In this document: piece after piece, positions 1-5,247 of the stretch
Numbering within the stretch: the stretch's first letter is position 1
How the letters are laid out: every line of letters begins with the position of its first letter
Assembly: GCA_900549865.1 (NCBI GenBank)
Contig: URPU01000105.1
Location: 1-6,915, forward strand
Length of the DNA: 6,915 nt
Reading direction: 5' to 3'
Origin: an uncultured Eubacteriales bacterium
Lineage (GTDB): Bacteria; Bacillota; Clostridia; Oscillospirales; Oscillospiraceae
Notes under the pieces: generated by a model
Database searches by the model: none
What the model was told of the DNA's origin: nothing
What the model saw: the letters and a program-made list of their open reading frames with translations, nothing else
Translations under genes and position numbers: made by a program

Positions 1-19
1 GTGTAAAAGTATACATTAT

Positions 20-48
20 AGTATAGCACCGCGCGGGTGAAAGCTCAA
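20..48 (-). promoter_or_regulatory. sigma-A-type promoter reading out of the left edge
   Basis: On the minus strand the sequence reads TTGAGC (43-48), a 17-base spacer, then TATACT (20-25) preceded by TGC, an extended -10. An overlapping TATAAT lies at 15-20. The gene it would drive starts beyond the window. The -35 hexamer is identical to that of the promoter at 2025-2053. It lies just after the terminator of the transporter gene, so the next leftward gene appears to be transcribed separately. Confidence 0.6.
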
Positions 49-60
49 GGATTAAATAGC

Positions 61-93
61 ACAAAGGCGGATGATGCGCGCATCATCCGCCTT
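61..93. terminator. 30-bp perfect palindrome, probable (bidirectional) terminator
   Basis: Bases 64-93 form a perfect inverted repeat with a GC-rich core (GGCGGATGATGCG and its complement). Read on the minus strand, downstream of the transporter stop codon, the stem is followed by TTTGTGCTATTT. Read on the plus strand it is followed by an AT-rich run with several T tracts (95-116). It sits 22 bases beyond the transporter stop codon and is the natural 3' end of that transcript. Confidence 0.75.
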
Positions 94-115
94 GAATTTT
101 TATATTTATATTTTT

Positions 116-1447
116 TCAGAATGCGACGTGCTTGAAAAGGGCGACGCAGCAGAGAATGACCGCGAGGGGAACGTACACATAGCGGCCGACGCTGTACCAC
201 AGCTCGCCGCGGCGGCGGCGACTGCCGGTATTGACGGCGGAGAGCAGCTCGTCCTTCTTCATAACGTAGAACCACGAGACCGCGCCGAGCGTCGCGCCGA
301 TGGGGATGATGTAGATAGACACGAGATCCATCCACGGCCCCCACTCGGATATGGTCTCCATGCCGAGACCGAAGCCGAGGCAGACAACACACAGGATAAC
401 GAGCACCGCCGTGCGGCTGAGCTTCGGGAACTTATGCAGAAGCGACTCCGCCACGGCCTCAAACATATTCTGGAGCGAGCTGACACCGGCGAATATCATG
501 GCGATATACAGAATGACGGCGAAGAAGCGCCCGAAGGGGATATCCTGAAGGATGGTGGGAAGCGTGACGAACAGCAGACTCGGCCCCGCACCGACGTCAA
601 GCCCGTAGGAGAAGCAGGCCGGGATTATGACCAGCGCCGCAACAACGGCCGCAATGGTGTCAAAAAGCGCCGTGTTCTGCGCAACGCCGACAACGTCCTC
701 ATCCTTTGAAAGATATGCGCCGTAGACTATCATGCCGCTGCCCGTGACGGAAAGGGAGAAGAACGCCTGCCCCATTGCCCATATCCAGATCATCGGGTCT
801 TTCAGCATATCCCAGCGCGGCGCAAACATGAAGCTGTAGCCCTCTCCCGCGCCGGGCAGGAACGCCACGCGCACCGCCAGCACCACGAAGATGAGGAAGA
901 ACAGCGGCATCATGACCTTGTTGGACTTCTCTATGCTGTGCGCGCCGAGGAAGAGCGTGAGAAGCGTGCCGACGACAACGATGATATGATAAGGCACGAC
1001 GGAATACGGCTGCGCCGAGAAGGAGGCAAACCATTCGGCAGCGTCCGCCGTCATGAGCGTGCCCACAAGCGAATCCACAAGCGCCTTGAGCACGTAGGTG
1101 ACGATGACCGCATATCCGATGGCGATGCACATGGACCCGGTGAGCGGAAGACAGCCGAGAAGCCCCCCTGCCCTGCCGGCACCTTTGCCACGCGTGGCCC
1201 ACGCGTTTTCATATGCGCCCAGCGTGCCTGTTGCGGCGCGGCGGCCCATTGCAAACTCCGCGGGCAGGCCGACATAGCTGAATATGACGACGAACAGCAG
1301 GTATATCAGCAGAAAGGCCCCGCCGCCGTTGCTGCCCATCTTATTGGGGAAGCCCCAGACGTTGGCCATGCCGACCGCCGAGCCGACGGAGGCAAGAATG
1401 AAGCCCCAGCGGCTGGCAAAGCTCTTCGTATTCTTTTTCTTTTCCAT
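116..1447 (-). CDS. sodium-dependent transporter, neurotransmitter:sodium symporter (NSS/SNF) family
   Basis: A 443-residue polytopic membrane protein predicted to bring an amino acid or related compound into the cell with Na+; the substrate cannot be read from sequence. The length matches short bacterial NSS members such as MhsT. TM1 carries the family pattern SRWGFILASVGSAVGMANVW (residues 12-31) followed by SNGGGAF. By ungapped alignment to LeuT TM1, A24 and N29 match Na1 ligands and G22 and V25 match Na2 ligands. Ser231 in GQAFFSLS, Asp263, and A320/S323/S324 in FAGVSS fall where the other sodium ligands are expected. The LeuT extracellular-gate Arg30 is replaced by Gly32, while an Asp (D374, WMDL) remains in the TM10 region. 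I chose the ATG at 1447 because GAGGAG (1453-1458) lies 5 bases upstream and family homology begins there; the open frame to 1573 adds an unrelated Cys-rich stretch. It has its own promoter and terminator. Confidence 0.92.
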   Translation of the reverse strand: MEKKKNTKSFASRWGFILASVGSAVGMANVWGFPNKMGSNGGGAFLLIYLLFVVIFSYVGLPAEFAMGRRAATGTLGAYENAWATRGKGAGRAGGLLGCLPLTGSMCIAIGYAVIVTYVLKALVDSLVGTLMTADAAEWFASFSAQPYSVVPYHIIVVVGTLLTLFLGAHSIEKSNKVMMPLFFLIFVVLAVRVAFLPGAGEGYSFMFAPRWDMLKDPMIWIWAMGQAFFSLSVTGSGMIVYGAYLSKDEDVVGVAQNTALFDTIAAVVAALVIIPACFSYGLDVGAGPSLLFVTLPTILQDIPFGRFFAVILYIAMIFAGVSSLQNMFEAVAESLLHKFPKLSRTAVLVILCVVCLGFGLGMETISEWGPWMDLVSIYIIPIGATLGAVSWFYVMKKDELLSAVNTGSRRRRGELWYSVGRYVYVPLAVILCCVALFKHVAF

Positions 1448-1460
1448 TTTCTCTCCTCTG

Positions 1461-1479
1461 GCAGGCAAAAAGCGCCCGC
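1461..1479 (-). promoter_or_regulatory. small hairpin in the transporter leader next to the RBS
   Basis: The leader from the predicted start near 1545 to the ATG at 1447 is about 98 nt and GC-rich. On the minus strand GCGGGC (1474-1479) can pair with GCCTGC (1461-1466) around a GCTTTTT loop, with one G-T pair. The stem ends two bases before the RBS region (GAGGAG, 1453-1458). It could modulate initiation, but no known riboswitch class is recognised. Confidence 0.3.
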
Positions 1480-1551
1480 ACGCACACTGCGCACAGACGC
1501 CGTACTGCCCATGTGTTACGAATAACGCCGCGGCGCGGCACACTGTTTTGC

Positions 1552-1580
1552 ATTTTAACGTTTTGCCGCGCAAAAGTCAA
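1552..1580 (-). promoter_or_regulatory. promoter of the sodium symporter gene
   Basis: The minus strand reads TTGACT (1575-1580), 17 bases, then TAAAAT (1552-1557), a near-consensus sigma-A promoter. Transcription would begin near 1545. This makes the symporter independent of the VOC gene upstream, whose transcript probably ends at 1590-1614. Confidence 0.75.
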
Positions 1581-1589
1581 GCGCTTATG

Positions 1590-1614
1590 AAAAAGCCCGC
1601 TGGCCGGTTCAGGC
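1590..1614 (-). terminator. weak intrinsic terminator of the VOC gene
   Basis: On the minus strand GCCTG (1610-1614) can pair with CGGGC (1595-1599), including one T-G pair, around a 10-base loop, followed directly by TTTTT (1590-1594). The stem overlaps the VOC stop codon at 1609-1611. The stem is only 5 bp, so leakage into the downstream symporter gene is possible. Confidence 0.45.
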
Positions 1615-1992
1615 CGTGATCTCTATCTGGTTTTCCTCTATTGCGACGATGCAGCTTTCATAATAGCCGTCTCCCGTGAGACGCGGACCGCTGAGGACTT
1701 CATAACCGGCGGCTTTCAGCTCCGCGGTCAGGGCGTCCACACTTTCCCTGCTTCCCACGCTGAAAGCGACATGCGCATATCCCGTGCGGGCAATGTCTTT
1801 TGGCTGGTCCTGCATTTCCGGCCTGTTCATAAGCTCAAGCCGCGCGCCGCCATCAAACGAAAGGAAATACGAGCGGAAATTCTTTTTCTGATTATGATAT
1901 CCGTCATTTGACCGCGCCCCCAGATATTTTACGAAGAAATCTCTGGCATTCTCAAGGTCGTTCACATACAGCGCAACATGTTCAATTTTCAT
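1609..1992 (-). CDS. VOC-superfamily (glyoxalase/dioxygenase-fold) protein
   Basis: A 127-residue single-polypeptide VOC protein made of two beta-alpha-beta-beta-beta halves. Residues 1-57 start with MKIEHVALYV and residues 68-127 with GYAHVAFSV. The four positions that usually bind the divalent metal are all filled: His5, Glu53 (RLELM), His74 (AHVAF) and Glu124 (NQIEITA). The protein therefore looks competent to bind metal. Members of this fold include lactoylglutathione lyases, epimerases, extradiol dioxygenases and thiol-transfer resistance proteins; the reaction cannot be assigned here. The ATG at 1992 has GGAGGG (1997-2002) at good spacing and a strong promoter just upstream. It is a monocistronic unit by position. 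Cytoplasmic, with no signal peptide. Confidence 0.9.
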   Translation of the reverse strand: MKIEHVALYVNDLENARDFFVKYLGARSNDGYHNQKKNFRSYFLSFDGGARLELMNRPEMQDQPKDIARTGYAHVAFSVGSRESVDALTAELKAAGYEVLSGPRLTGDGYYESCIVAIEENQIEITA

Positions 1993-2021
1993 GGTTCCCT
2001 CCGCAATTTCACTTTCTGTGA

Positions 2022-2180
2022 TTTATTATACCACACGGAGTTTTGCAGCTCAACCTCGCAAAGGCGTATCTTTTCGAGTGGGTATGCGCAAACGGCGCGT
2101 TCCCGCTGCAGGACACCGTGCGCCGCGGGATAGAGACCTTCCTCGACGTTGCGCCGGAACACAGAAAACAGCCGCTGTAG
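2022..2180 (+). pseudogene. C-terminal coding remnant, gene not recognised
   Basis: The plus strand is open from just after a TGA (2019-2021) to TAG (2178-2180). It reads as protein-like sequence, for example AYLFEWVCANGAF, then DTVRRGIETFLDVAPEHR, ending KQPL. Codons end mostly in G or C, like the real genes of the window. No start codon with a ribosome site is present. The left end is replaced by the VOC promoter and leader, so this looks like the 3' tail of a lost gene rather than a small gene. The final three residues and the stop codon come from the hairpin element that starts at 2170, so the element may have inserted into or next to the gene. Chance openness of about 50 codons in GC-rich DNA is the alternative. 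No family is assigned. Confidence 0.4.
2025..2053 (-). promoter_or_regulatory. strong extended -10 promoter of the VOC gene
   Basis: The minus strand reads TTGAGC (2048-2053), a 17-base spacer ending in TGG, then consensus TATAAT (2025-2030). The predicted start near 2018 leaves a short leader of about 26 nt before the ATG at 1992. The promoter lies inside the 5' part of the plus-strand coding remnant, consistent with that reading frame no longer being in use. Confidence 0.8.
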
Positions 2181-2201
2181 TCTATCGCTGCAGCGGCTGA
2201 G
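2170..2201. repeat. 32-bp direct repeat, left copy (hairpin)
   Basis: This is identical over 32 bases to 2402-2433. It consists of arm AGCCGCTG, the 13-base loop TAGTCTATCGCTG, and the complementary arm CAGCGGCT plus GAG. In this copy the stem extends to 9 bp with C2169 and G2199. The TAG in the loop is the stop codon of the plus-strand remnant. Confidence 0.9.
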
Positions 2202-2205
2202 ACTG

Positions 2206-2234
2206 TCGAAAAAGTGGCTTTACCACTTTTTCGA
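2206..2234. terminator. A-tract/T-tract hairpin, likely bidirectional terminator
   Basis: A 12-bp perfect stem TCGAAAAAGTGG / CCACTTTTTCGA encloses a 5-base loop. The A5/T5 blocks are built into the stem, so either strand ends in a T run, as in bidirectional intrinsic terminators. It could stop minus-strand transcription that has passed the SLH gene, before the VOC gene, and also plus-strand transcription across the remnant. Confidence 0.5.
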
Positions 2235-2401
2235 GAAAGCTTCGCTGCGTTCTGCGCCTCTGTTGTCCGCTGATAGCGGACAATTCGACGCTCACTCCGC
2301 GCAAAGTGTTTTCTGCCACGCACATGTCGCGGCAGAAAACAGATCATATTGCTTTCGCGTCTGCGGACGCGAAACTCTGCGAGGCTTTTTTTGACAAGCT
2401 G

Positions 2402-2433
2402 AGCCGCTGTAGTCTATCGCTGCAGCGGCTGAG
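2402..2433. repeat. 32-bp direct repeat, right copy (hairpin) after the SLH gene
   Basis: Exact second copy of 2170-2201, offset by 232 bases. It begins 8 bases beyond the SLH gene's stop codon (read leftward) and can form an 8-bp stem. On the minus strand it is followed by CAGCTTGTC and an A run rather than a T run, so by itself it is a poor intrinsic terminator. It could instead protect the mRNA 3' end. Confidence 0.9.
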
Positions 2434-2441
2434 TCTTTGAT

Positions 2442-3338
2442 TTATCTTTTTTCAAGCACGGCTATCGCCGCAGAGAGCATCCTTGCCATGTCCGCGCGCG
2501 TGAGATAGTCGCCGGCGGCGGGCGCGTCCATCGCGCCGACGGCGCTGAGGTTGACGCAGGCCTGTGCGACCTCGGCGTCAAAGCTGTCGTCAAGCGGCAT
2601 ATAGGAGACCGTGGTGATATTTATGGCCCTGTCGAGCATGAGCGCAGCCTCAGCCTTCGTGATAGGCTCATCGGGCGAAAAGGTCTGCGCCTCCTGCGCG
2701 GCGACGACGCCGCACATATCCGCCGTGGCAACATAGCACTTCATCCACGCGGGGATGGCGTCATCATCGGCGTAGCCTGTGCTGAGCGCGGCATCGACCA
2801 CGGGTTCGCCCGCGGCGAGCATACACATGCTGAGAAATTCTCCGCGCGAGACGGTCTTATCCGGGCAGAAGCAGTATTTGCCGCCTATCTGCGCGCCGGT
2901 GAAAATGCCCTTCTCGCTGAGCAGCACGGCCGAGTACTCGTCGGGGCGGCCGCGCATGTCGGAATAGAGCACGTCCTTCTTCGCCTTTTCTATCCTTATT
3001 ATGACGGTGGCCTCCTGCGAGAGATTGCCATCGCCGTCGGCGGCCTTATAGCCGAAGTAGTCGCGCCCCTTTTTATTTTCGCGCGGGGTATAGACGAAGC
3101 TGCCGTCGTCCTTGAGCTCTATGCTGCCCTTGACGGGCTGCGTGGTTATGGTGTACTCCAGCGCTCCGCCGTCCGGATCATAGGCGCTGAGGCTGCCGCC
3201 GACGGAGACGTTCTGATAGGTCTTGAGCTCCAGATTCTCCGCCACGGGCGCGGCGCCGTCGGCAGACGCAGCGCACATTCCGGCGCACAGCGCAAACACA
3301 AGCATGAATGCAAGAATTGAGATTGAAAAGCGTTTCAT
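2442..3338 (-). CDS. secreted Ig-like plus S-layer-homology (SLH) protein
   Basis: A 298-residue exported protein, probably held non-covalently to cell-wall polymers by its SLH repeats. Residues 1-26 form a signal peptide (KR, hydrophobic core, likely cleavage after CAASA). Residues about 30-118 look like a bacterial Ig/cadherin-like tandem domain of the Big_9 kind, with AYDPDGGALEYTI, GSFVYTP and an FGYKAADGDGN turn. Three SLH-type repeats follow: 126-177 with VSRGE (163-167), 187-238 with ITKAE (226-230), and a degenerate one at 248-295 with LTRAD (279-283). The mature part has several cysteines (C156, C158, C172, C201, C209, C261), unusual for a secreted Gram-positive protein. Start ATG 3338 has GGAGG (3346-3350) 7 bases upstream. 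It diverges from the PAP2 gene; I found no convincing promoter hexamers for it. No catalytic domain is visible, so a structural or adhesive role is inferred. Confidence 0.85.
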   Translation of the reverse strand: MKRFSISILAFMLVFALCAGMCAASADGAAPVAENLELKTYQNVSVGGSLSAYDPDGGALEYTITTQPVKGSIELKDDGSFVYTPRENKKGRDYFGYKAADGDGNLSQEATVIIRIEKAKKDVLYSDMRGRPDEYSAVLLSEKGIFTGAQIGGKYCFCPDKTVSRGEFLSMCMLAAGEPVVDAALSTGYADDDAIPAWMKCYVATADMCGVVAAQEAQTFSPDEPITKAEAALMLDRAINITTVSYMPLDDSFDAEVAQACVNLSAVGAMDAPAAGDYLTRADMARMLSAAIAVLEKR

Positions 3339-3404
3339 ATTGCTGCCTCCCTTGATAGTATGTGGATAGTTTGCGCTTTATTTGGACGAATATGCAAAAT
3401 GCGG

Positions 3405-3434
3405 TAGACGCGCGCGGGCAAGTTGTGGTATTAT
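3405..3434 (+). promoter_or_regulatory. promoter of the PAP2 phosphatase operon
   Basis: The plus strand reads TAGACG (3405-3410), an 18-base spacer ending in TGG, then TATTAT (3429-3434), giving an extended -10. Transcription would start near 3441, followed by a short leader with GGAGG at 3456-3460, 8 bases before the ATG. The -35 match is only moderate, which an extended -10 can offset. Confidence 0.6.
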
Positions 3435-3468
3435 GGGCACAGTCACATAATATCCGGAGGGAAGGCGC

Positions 3469-4116
3469 ATGAATATAACTGCATCCGCGCTATGGCTGAA
3501 CACCGTATTCGCGGGCTTTGACCAGAGCATCACGCTGGCCGTGCACCAGCTTTACGACCTCGGCGGCGGGTTCTTCACGCCGTTTTTCGAGTTCATTTCA
3601 TTTCTCGGCAAGGGCGGGCTGCCGCTCATCTTCATTTCCCTGCTGCTGGCGCTTTACAAGCCCACGCGGCGCTTCGGCACGGCAATGTGCCTTTCGCTGG
3701 CTGTCGGCGCGCTGATAACGAATTGTTGTCTGAAAATTCTGATAGCGCGGCCGCGCCCCTATGCCGATGAGAGCAGCATATTTTATCAGCTATGGCTGCT
3801 GGTGGGGCAGAACGTGGAAAGCGACAAGAGCTTTCCGTCCGGGCACACAACGGCGGCCTTCGCCTCGATGACGGCGGTGTTCCTCGTCGGCGACAAGCGG
3901 TGGAGCTGGACGGCGTATATCTTCGCGTTCACGATGGGCATCGCACGCATATACCTGTGCGTGCACTTCCCTTCCGACGTGCTGGGCGGAATGATAGTGG
4001 GCGTTATCGGCGGCATTGCGGGCACCGCGATCGCAATGAAATTCCCGCGCGGATGGTATGAAAAAGACCTGTTCAGAAAGGCGGAGGACGGAGAATGTTC
4101 GGATTCGGAAAGCTGA
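3469..4116 (+). CDS. PAP2-family membrane phosphatase
   Basis: A 215-residue integral membrane protein of the phosphatidic acid phosphatase type 2 superfamily. All three active-site motifs are intact: K89-ILIA-RPRP (residues 89-97), PSGHT (123-127, His126 as catalytic acid) and R160-xxxxx-H166-xxx-D170, where His166 would be the nucleophile. Hydrophobic segments lie near 36-62, 68-90, 126-140, 147-165 and 168-190. The motifs face the outer membrane leaflet in this family, where members dephosphorylate undecaprenyl pyrophosphate, phosphatidate, phosphatidylglycerophosphate or related lipids; the substrate here is not fixed by sequence. A cell-wall lipid carrier (undecaprenyl pyrophosphate) recycling role is a reasonable guess. 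The ATG at 3469 follows GGAGG by 8 bases. It is first in a two-gene unit and overlaps the next gene by 22 bases. Confidence 0.9.
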   Translation: MNITASALWLNTVFAGFDQSITLAVHQLYDLGGGFFTPFFEFISFLGKGGLPLIFISLLLALYKPTRRFGTAMCLSLAVGALITNCCLKILIARPRPYADESSIFYQLWLLVGQNVESDKSFPSGHTTAAFASMTAVFLVGDKRWSWTAYIFAFTMGIARIYLCVHFPSDVLGGMIVGVIGGIAGTAIAMKFPRGWYEKDLFRKAEDGECSDSES

Positions 4117-4490
4117 GATTCAGAGGCGTCGATAAAAAATATATTGATGATCAGGCGCACATAGACGACTACAACAGCGCGGAGACTGTCGGCCGGGTGC
4201 GGCTGGGCAAGCTGTGCCTGTACTACCGCGACCTGGGCAAGAAGTACTACGTCCCGTATGAATACATCGACCGCAGCTTCACGCGCATAAACGAGTGCGC
4301 GCCCGACGACGGGCCGATAATCCACTATTACAGGCTTATCCTCGTGCACGACGGGCAGGAATTTGCGAACCTGATCTTCAACGAGGAGAAGGACGTGGAC
4401 TATCTGCACGCCCGGCTCAAGGAGATACACCCGGAGATAGAATACGGGTATATCCCGCCAAAGGACGGAAAACGGCGGAGGTTATCGTAA
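4095..4490 (+). CDS. uncharacterised 131-aa cytoplasmic protein, coupled to the PAP2 gene
   Basis: I do not recognise this protein. It is hydrophilic, with no signal peptide or membrane segment. It is rich in Tyr and Asp and has alternating beta-like segments: GRVRLGKLCLYYRDLG (33-48), KYYVPYEYIDRSF (50-62), IIHYYRLILVHDG (75-87), FANLIFNEE (90-98). A final helix follows (VDYLHARLKEIHPEIE, 101-116), then a basic tail (KDGKRRRLS). Many strands capped by one C-terminal helix would fit a PH-like fold, but that is inference only. The start is supported by GGAGG (4083-4087) inside the PAP2 reading frame, 7 bases before the ATG. The 22-base overlap with PAP2 suggests translational coupling and a linked role. 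Confidence 0.8.
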   Translation: MFGFGKLRFRGVDKKYIDDQAHIDDYNSAETVGRVRLGKLCLYYRDLGKKYYVPYEYIDRSFTRINECAPDDGPIIHYYRLILVHDGQEFANLIFNEEKDVDYLHARLKEIHPEIEYGYIPPKDGKRRRLS

Positions 4491-4510
4491 AAAATCATTA
4501 TATAACAGCA

Positions 4511-4542
4511 CACAGGCGGCCGGTGAAAACCGGCCGCCTGTG
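4511..4542. terminator. 13-bp-stem terminator shared by converging genes
   Basis: CACAGGCGGCCGG (4511-4523) and its exact complement (4530-4542) form a GC-rich stem around a TGAAAA loop. On the plus strand it is followed by a T-rich stretch (4546-4567), on the minus strand by TTATATAATGATTTTTT. It lies between the plus-strand 131-aa gene (stop 4490) and the minus-strand ATC-hydrolase-like gene (stop 4561), so it can end both transcripts. Confidence 0.85.
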
Positions 4543-4560
4543 GCGCTCTTCATTCTTATT

Positions 4561-5196
4561 CTATTTATCCAGCTTTTTATAGCCGCAGTCGCAGTACGGC
4601 CCGCCGGAGGCAAGCGTATACTCACGGACGAAGCGAGCCGTACCGCCGGCGTCGGTCATGGTGTAGTCCAGCCGGCACATGGCAGGCACAAGATCGTACA
4701 GCCCAAGCTCCTTCATGAGCGTGCATATGCCGCAGGTGAAGAATCTGGCCTCATAGCCGCTGCCGTCGGCATAGGGATAGTAGTCCATATTCCACGAATA
4801 CGGGTTCCTGTCCGCCGCCTTGAGGCGCGCGGTAGCCTGCATCCCCTCTATATCCTGCTGGGTGAACTTCTTTTTCCCGCTCTTTTTACAGAACCACTTC
4901 ATCGGCGGCGTCATCATGGAGCGGGCATAATAATCCGTCAGGCGCTCCACATCAGGCCGCGTGGGCATATTAAGCACAAACGCGCAGAGCATGGCGCAGT
5001 TTACGATATTCATCTTGAATCTGTCCGCTTTTTCAAACTCGGGCAGGCTTTCGATTATCTCCTTATAGCGGCGCTTCGCGCCGGAGGCGGTCTTTTCCGC
5101 CGCGTCGGGCGTCATGCCGAACACTTCCACAAGGTTTTTCCTGAACGAGCCGCCAAACAGAAACCACATTCCCATTGGCATCCCCGCATATTTCAT
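4561..5196 (-). CDS. L-2-amino-thiazoline-4-carboxylic acid (ATC) hydrolase family protein
   Basis: A 211-residue soluble protein resembling the ATC-hydrolase family (Pfam PF14196 by recollection), named for an enzyme in conversion of 2-aminothiazoline-4-carboxylate to cysteine in Pseudomonas. Most clostridial members are untested, so this activity should not be assumed. An N-terminal helical part (about 18-60) precedes the region that decides the call. That region holds FFTCGICTLMKELGL (152-166, Cys155 and Cys158), then MCRLDYTM (173-180, Cys174, Asp177), then a C-terminal ASGGPYCDCGY (196-206, Cys202 and Cys204). The conserved Cys/Asp/Gly-Gly pattern suggests metal- or thiol-dependent chemistry. 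The ATG at 5196 is preceded by GGAGAG (5206-5211), a slightly long 9-base spacing; nearby Met6, Met8 and Met10 are alternatives. It is a single-gene unit with its own promoter and the shared terminator. Confidence 0.75.
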   Translation of the reverse strand: MKYAGMPMGMWFLFGGSFRKNLVEVFGMTPDAAEKTASGAKRRYKEIIESLPEFEKADRFKMNIVNCAMLCAFVLNMPTRPDVERLTDYYARSMMTPPMKWFCKKSGKKKFTQQDIEGMQATARLKAADRNPYSWNMDYYPYADGSGYEARFFTCGICTLMKELGLYDLVPAMCRLDYTMTDAGGTARFVREYTLASGGPYCDCGYKKLDK

Positions 5197-5247
5197 TCTG
5201 ATCCACTCTCCGTTTCTCTCAGTTAAGTTTATCGAACTGTCAGATGT

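Larger units (their letters stand above)
2170..2433. repeat. 264-bp multi-hairpin intergenic element, MITE-like
   Basis: This gene-free stretch holds six stem-loops in a row. They are 2169-2199 (9 bp, 13-base loop), 2206-2234 (12 bp, loop CTTTA), 2263-2283 (9 bp, loop GAT), 2307-2341 (11 bp, 13-base loop), 2353-2374 (9 bp, loop TGCG) and 2402-2430 (8 bp). The ends, 2191-2214 and the complement of 2385-2409, match at about 20 of 24 positions, forming imperfect terminal inverted repeats. The inner flanks (about 2234-2253 and the complement of 2371-2392) are also partly complementary, so the whole can fold into one branched structure. Identical 32-bp direct repeats bound it. There is no transposase and no convincing reading frame. 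It could be a non-autonomous mobile repeat, a decayed repeat array, a structured RNA, or a multi-hairpin terminator between the SLH gene and the VOC gene. Confidence 0.7.

Noticed and set aside
71..709. Long plus-strand open frame opposite the symporter gene (212 codons)
   Set aside because: The charged, low-complexity translation (many Arg, Glu, Asp) is typical of the antisense of a GC-rich membrane protein gene; no RBS or family match.
1448..1573. Upstream extension of the symporter reading frame to 1573 (42 more residues)
   Set aside because: The added residues are Cys-rich and unlike the family, the strong RBS sits just before the ATG at 1447, and the promoter -10 (1552-1557) lies inside the extension.
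2009..2394. Open frames on both strands across the hairpin element (112 and 81 codons)
   Set aside because: The frames run through multiple inverted repeats, lack ribosome sites and give non-protein-like translations; palindromic DNA readily opens frames on both strands.
2170..2433. CRISPR array or tRNA/rRNA gene in the repeat region
   Set aside because: Only two repeat copies 232 bases apart, no regular spacers and no cas genes; no cloverleaf or T-loop sequence seen.
3339..3404. Promoter for the SLH gene in the divergent region
   Set aside because: Candidate hexamers such as CATACT and TTGCAT do not pair with an acceptable partner at 16-18 bases, so none is listed.
3786..4430. Minus-strand 214-codon open frame opposite PAP2 and the 131-aa gene
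   Set aside because: It spans two well-supported plus-strand genes with ribosome sites and intact PAP2 motifs; the antisense translation shows no recognisable motifs.
4540..5226. Plus-strand 228-codon open frame opposite the ATC-hydrolase-like gene
   Set aside because: It starts in the terminator tail, and the minus-strand frame has the family motifs and a promoter.
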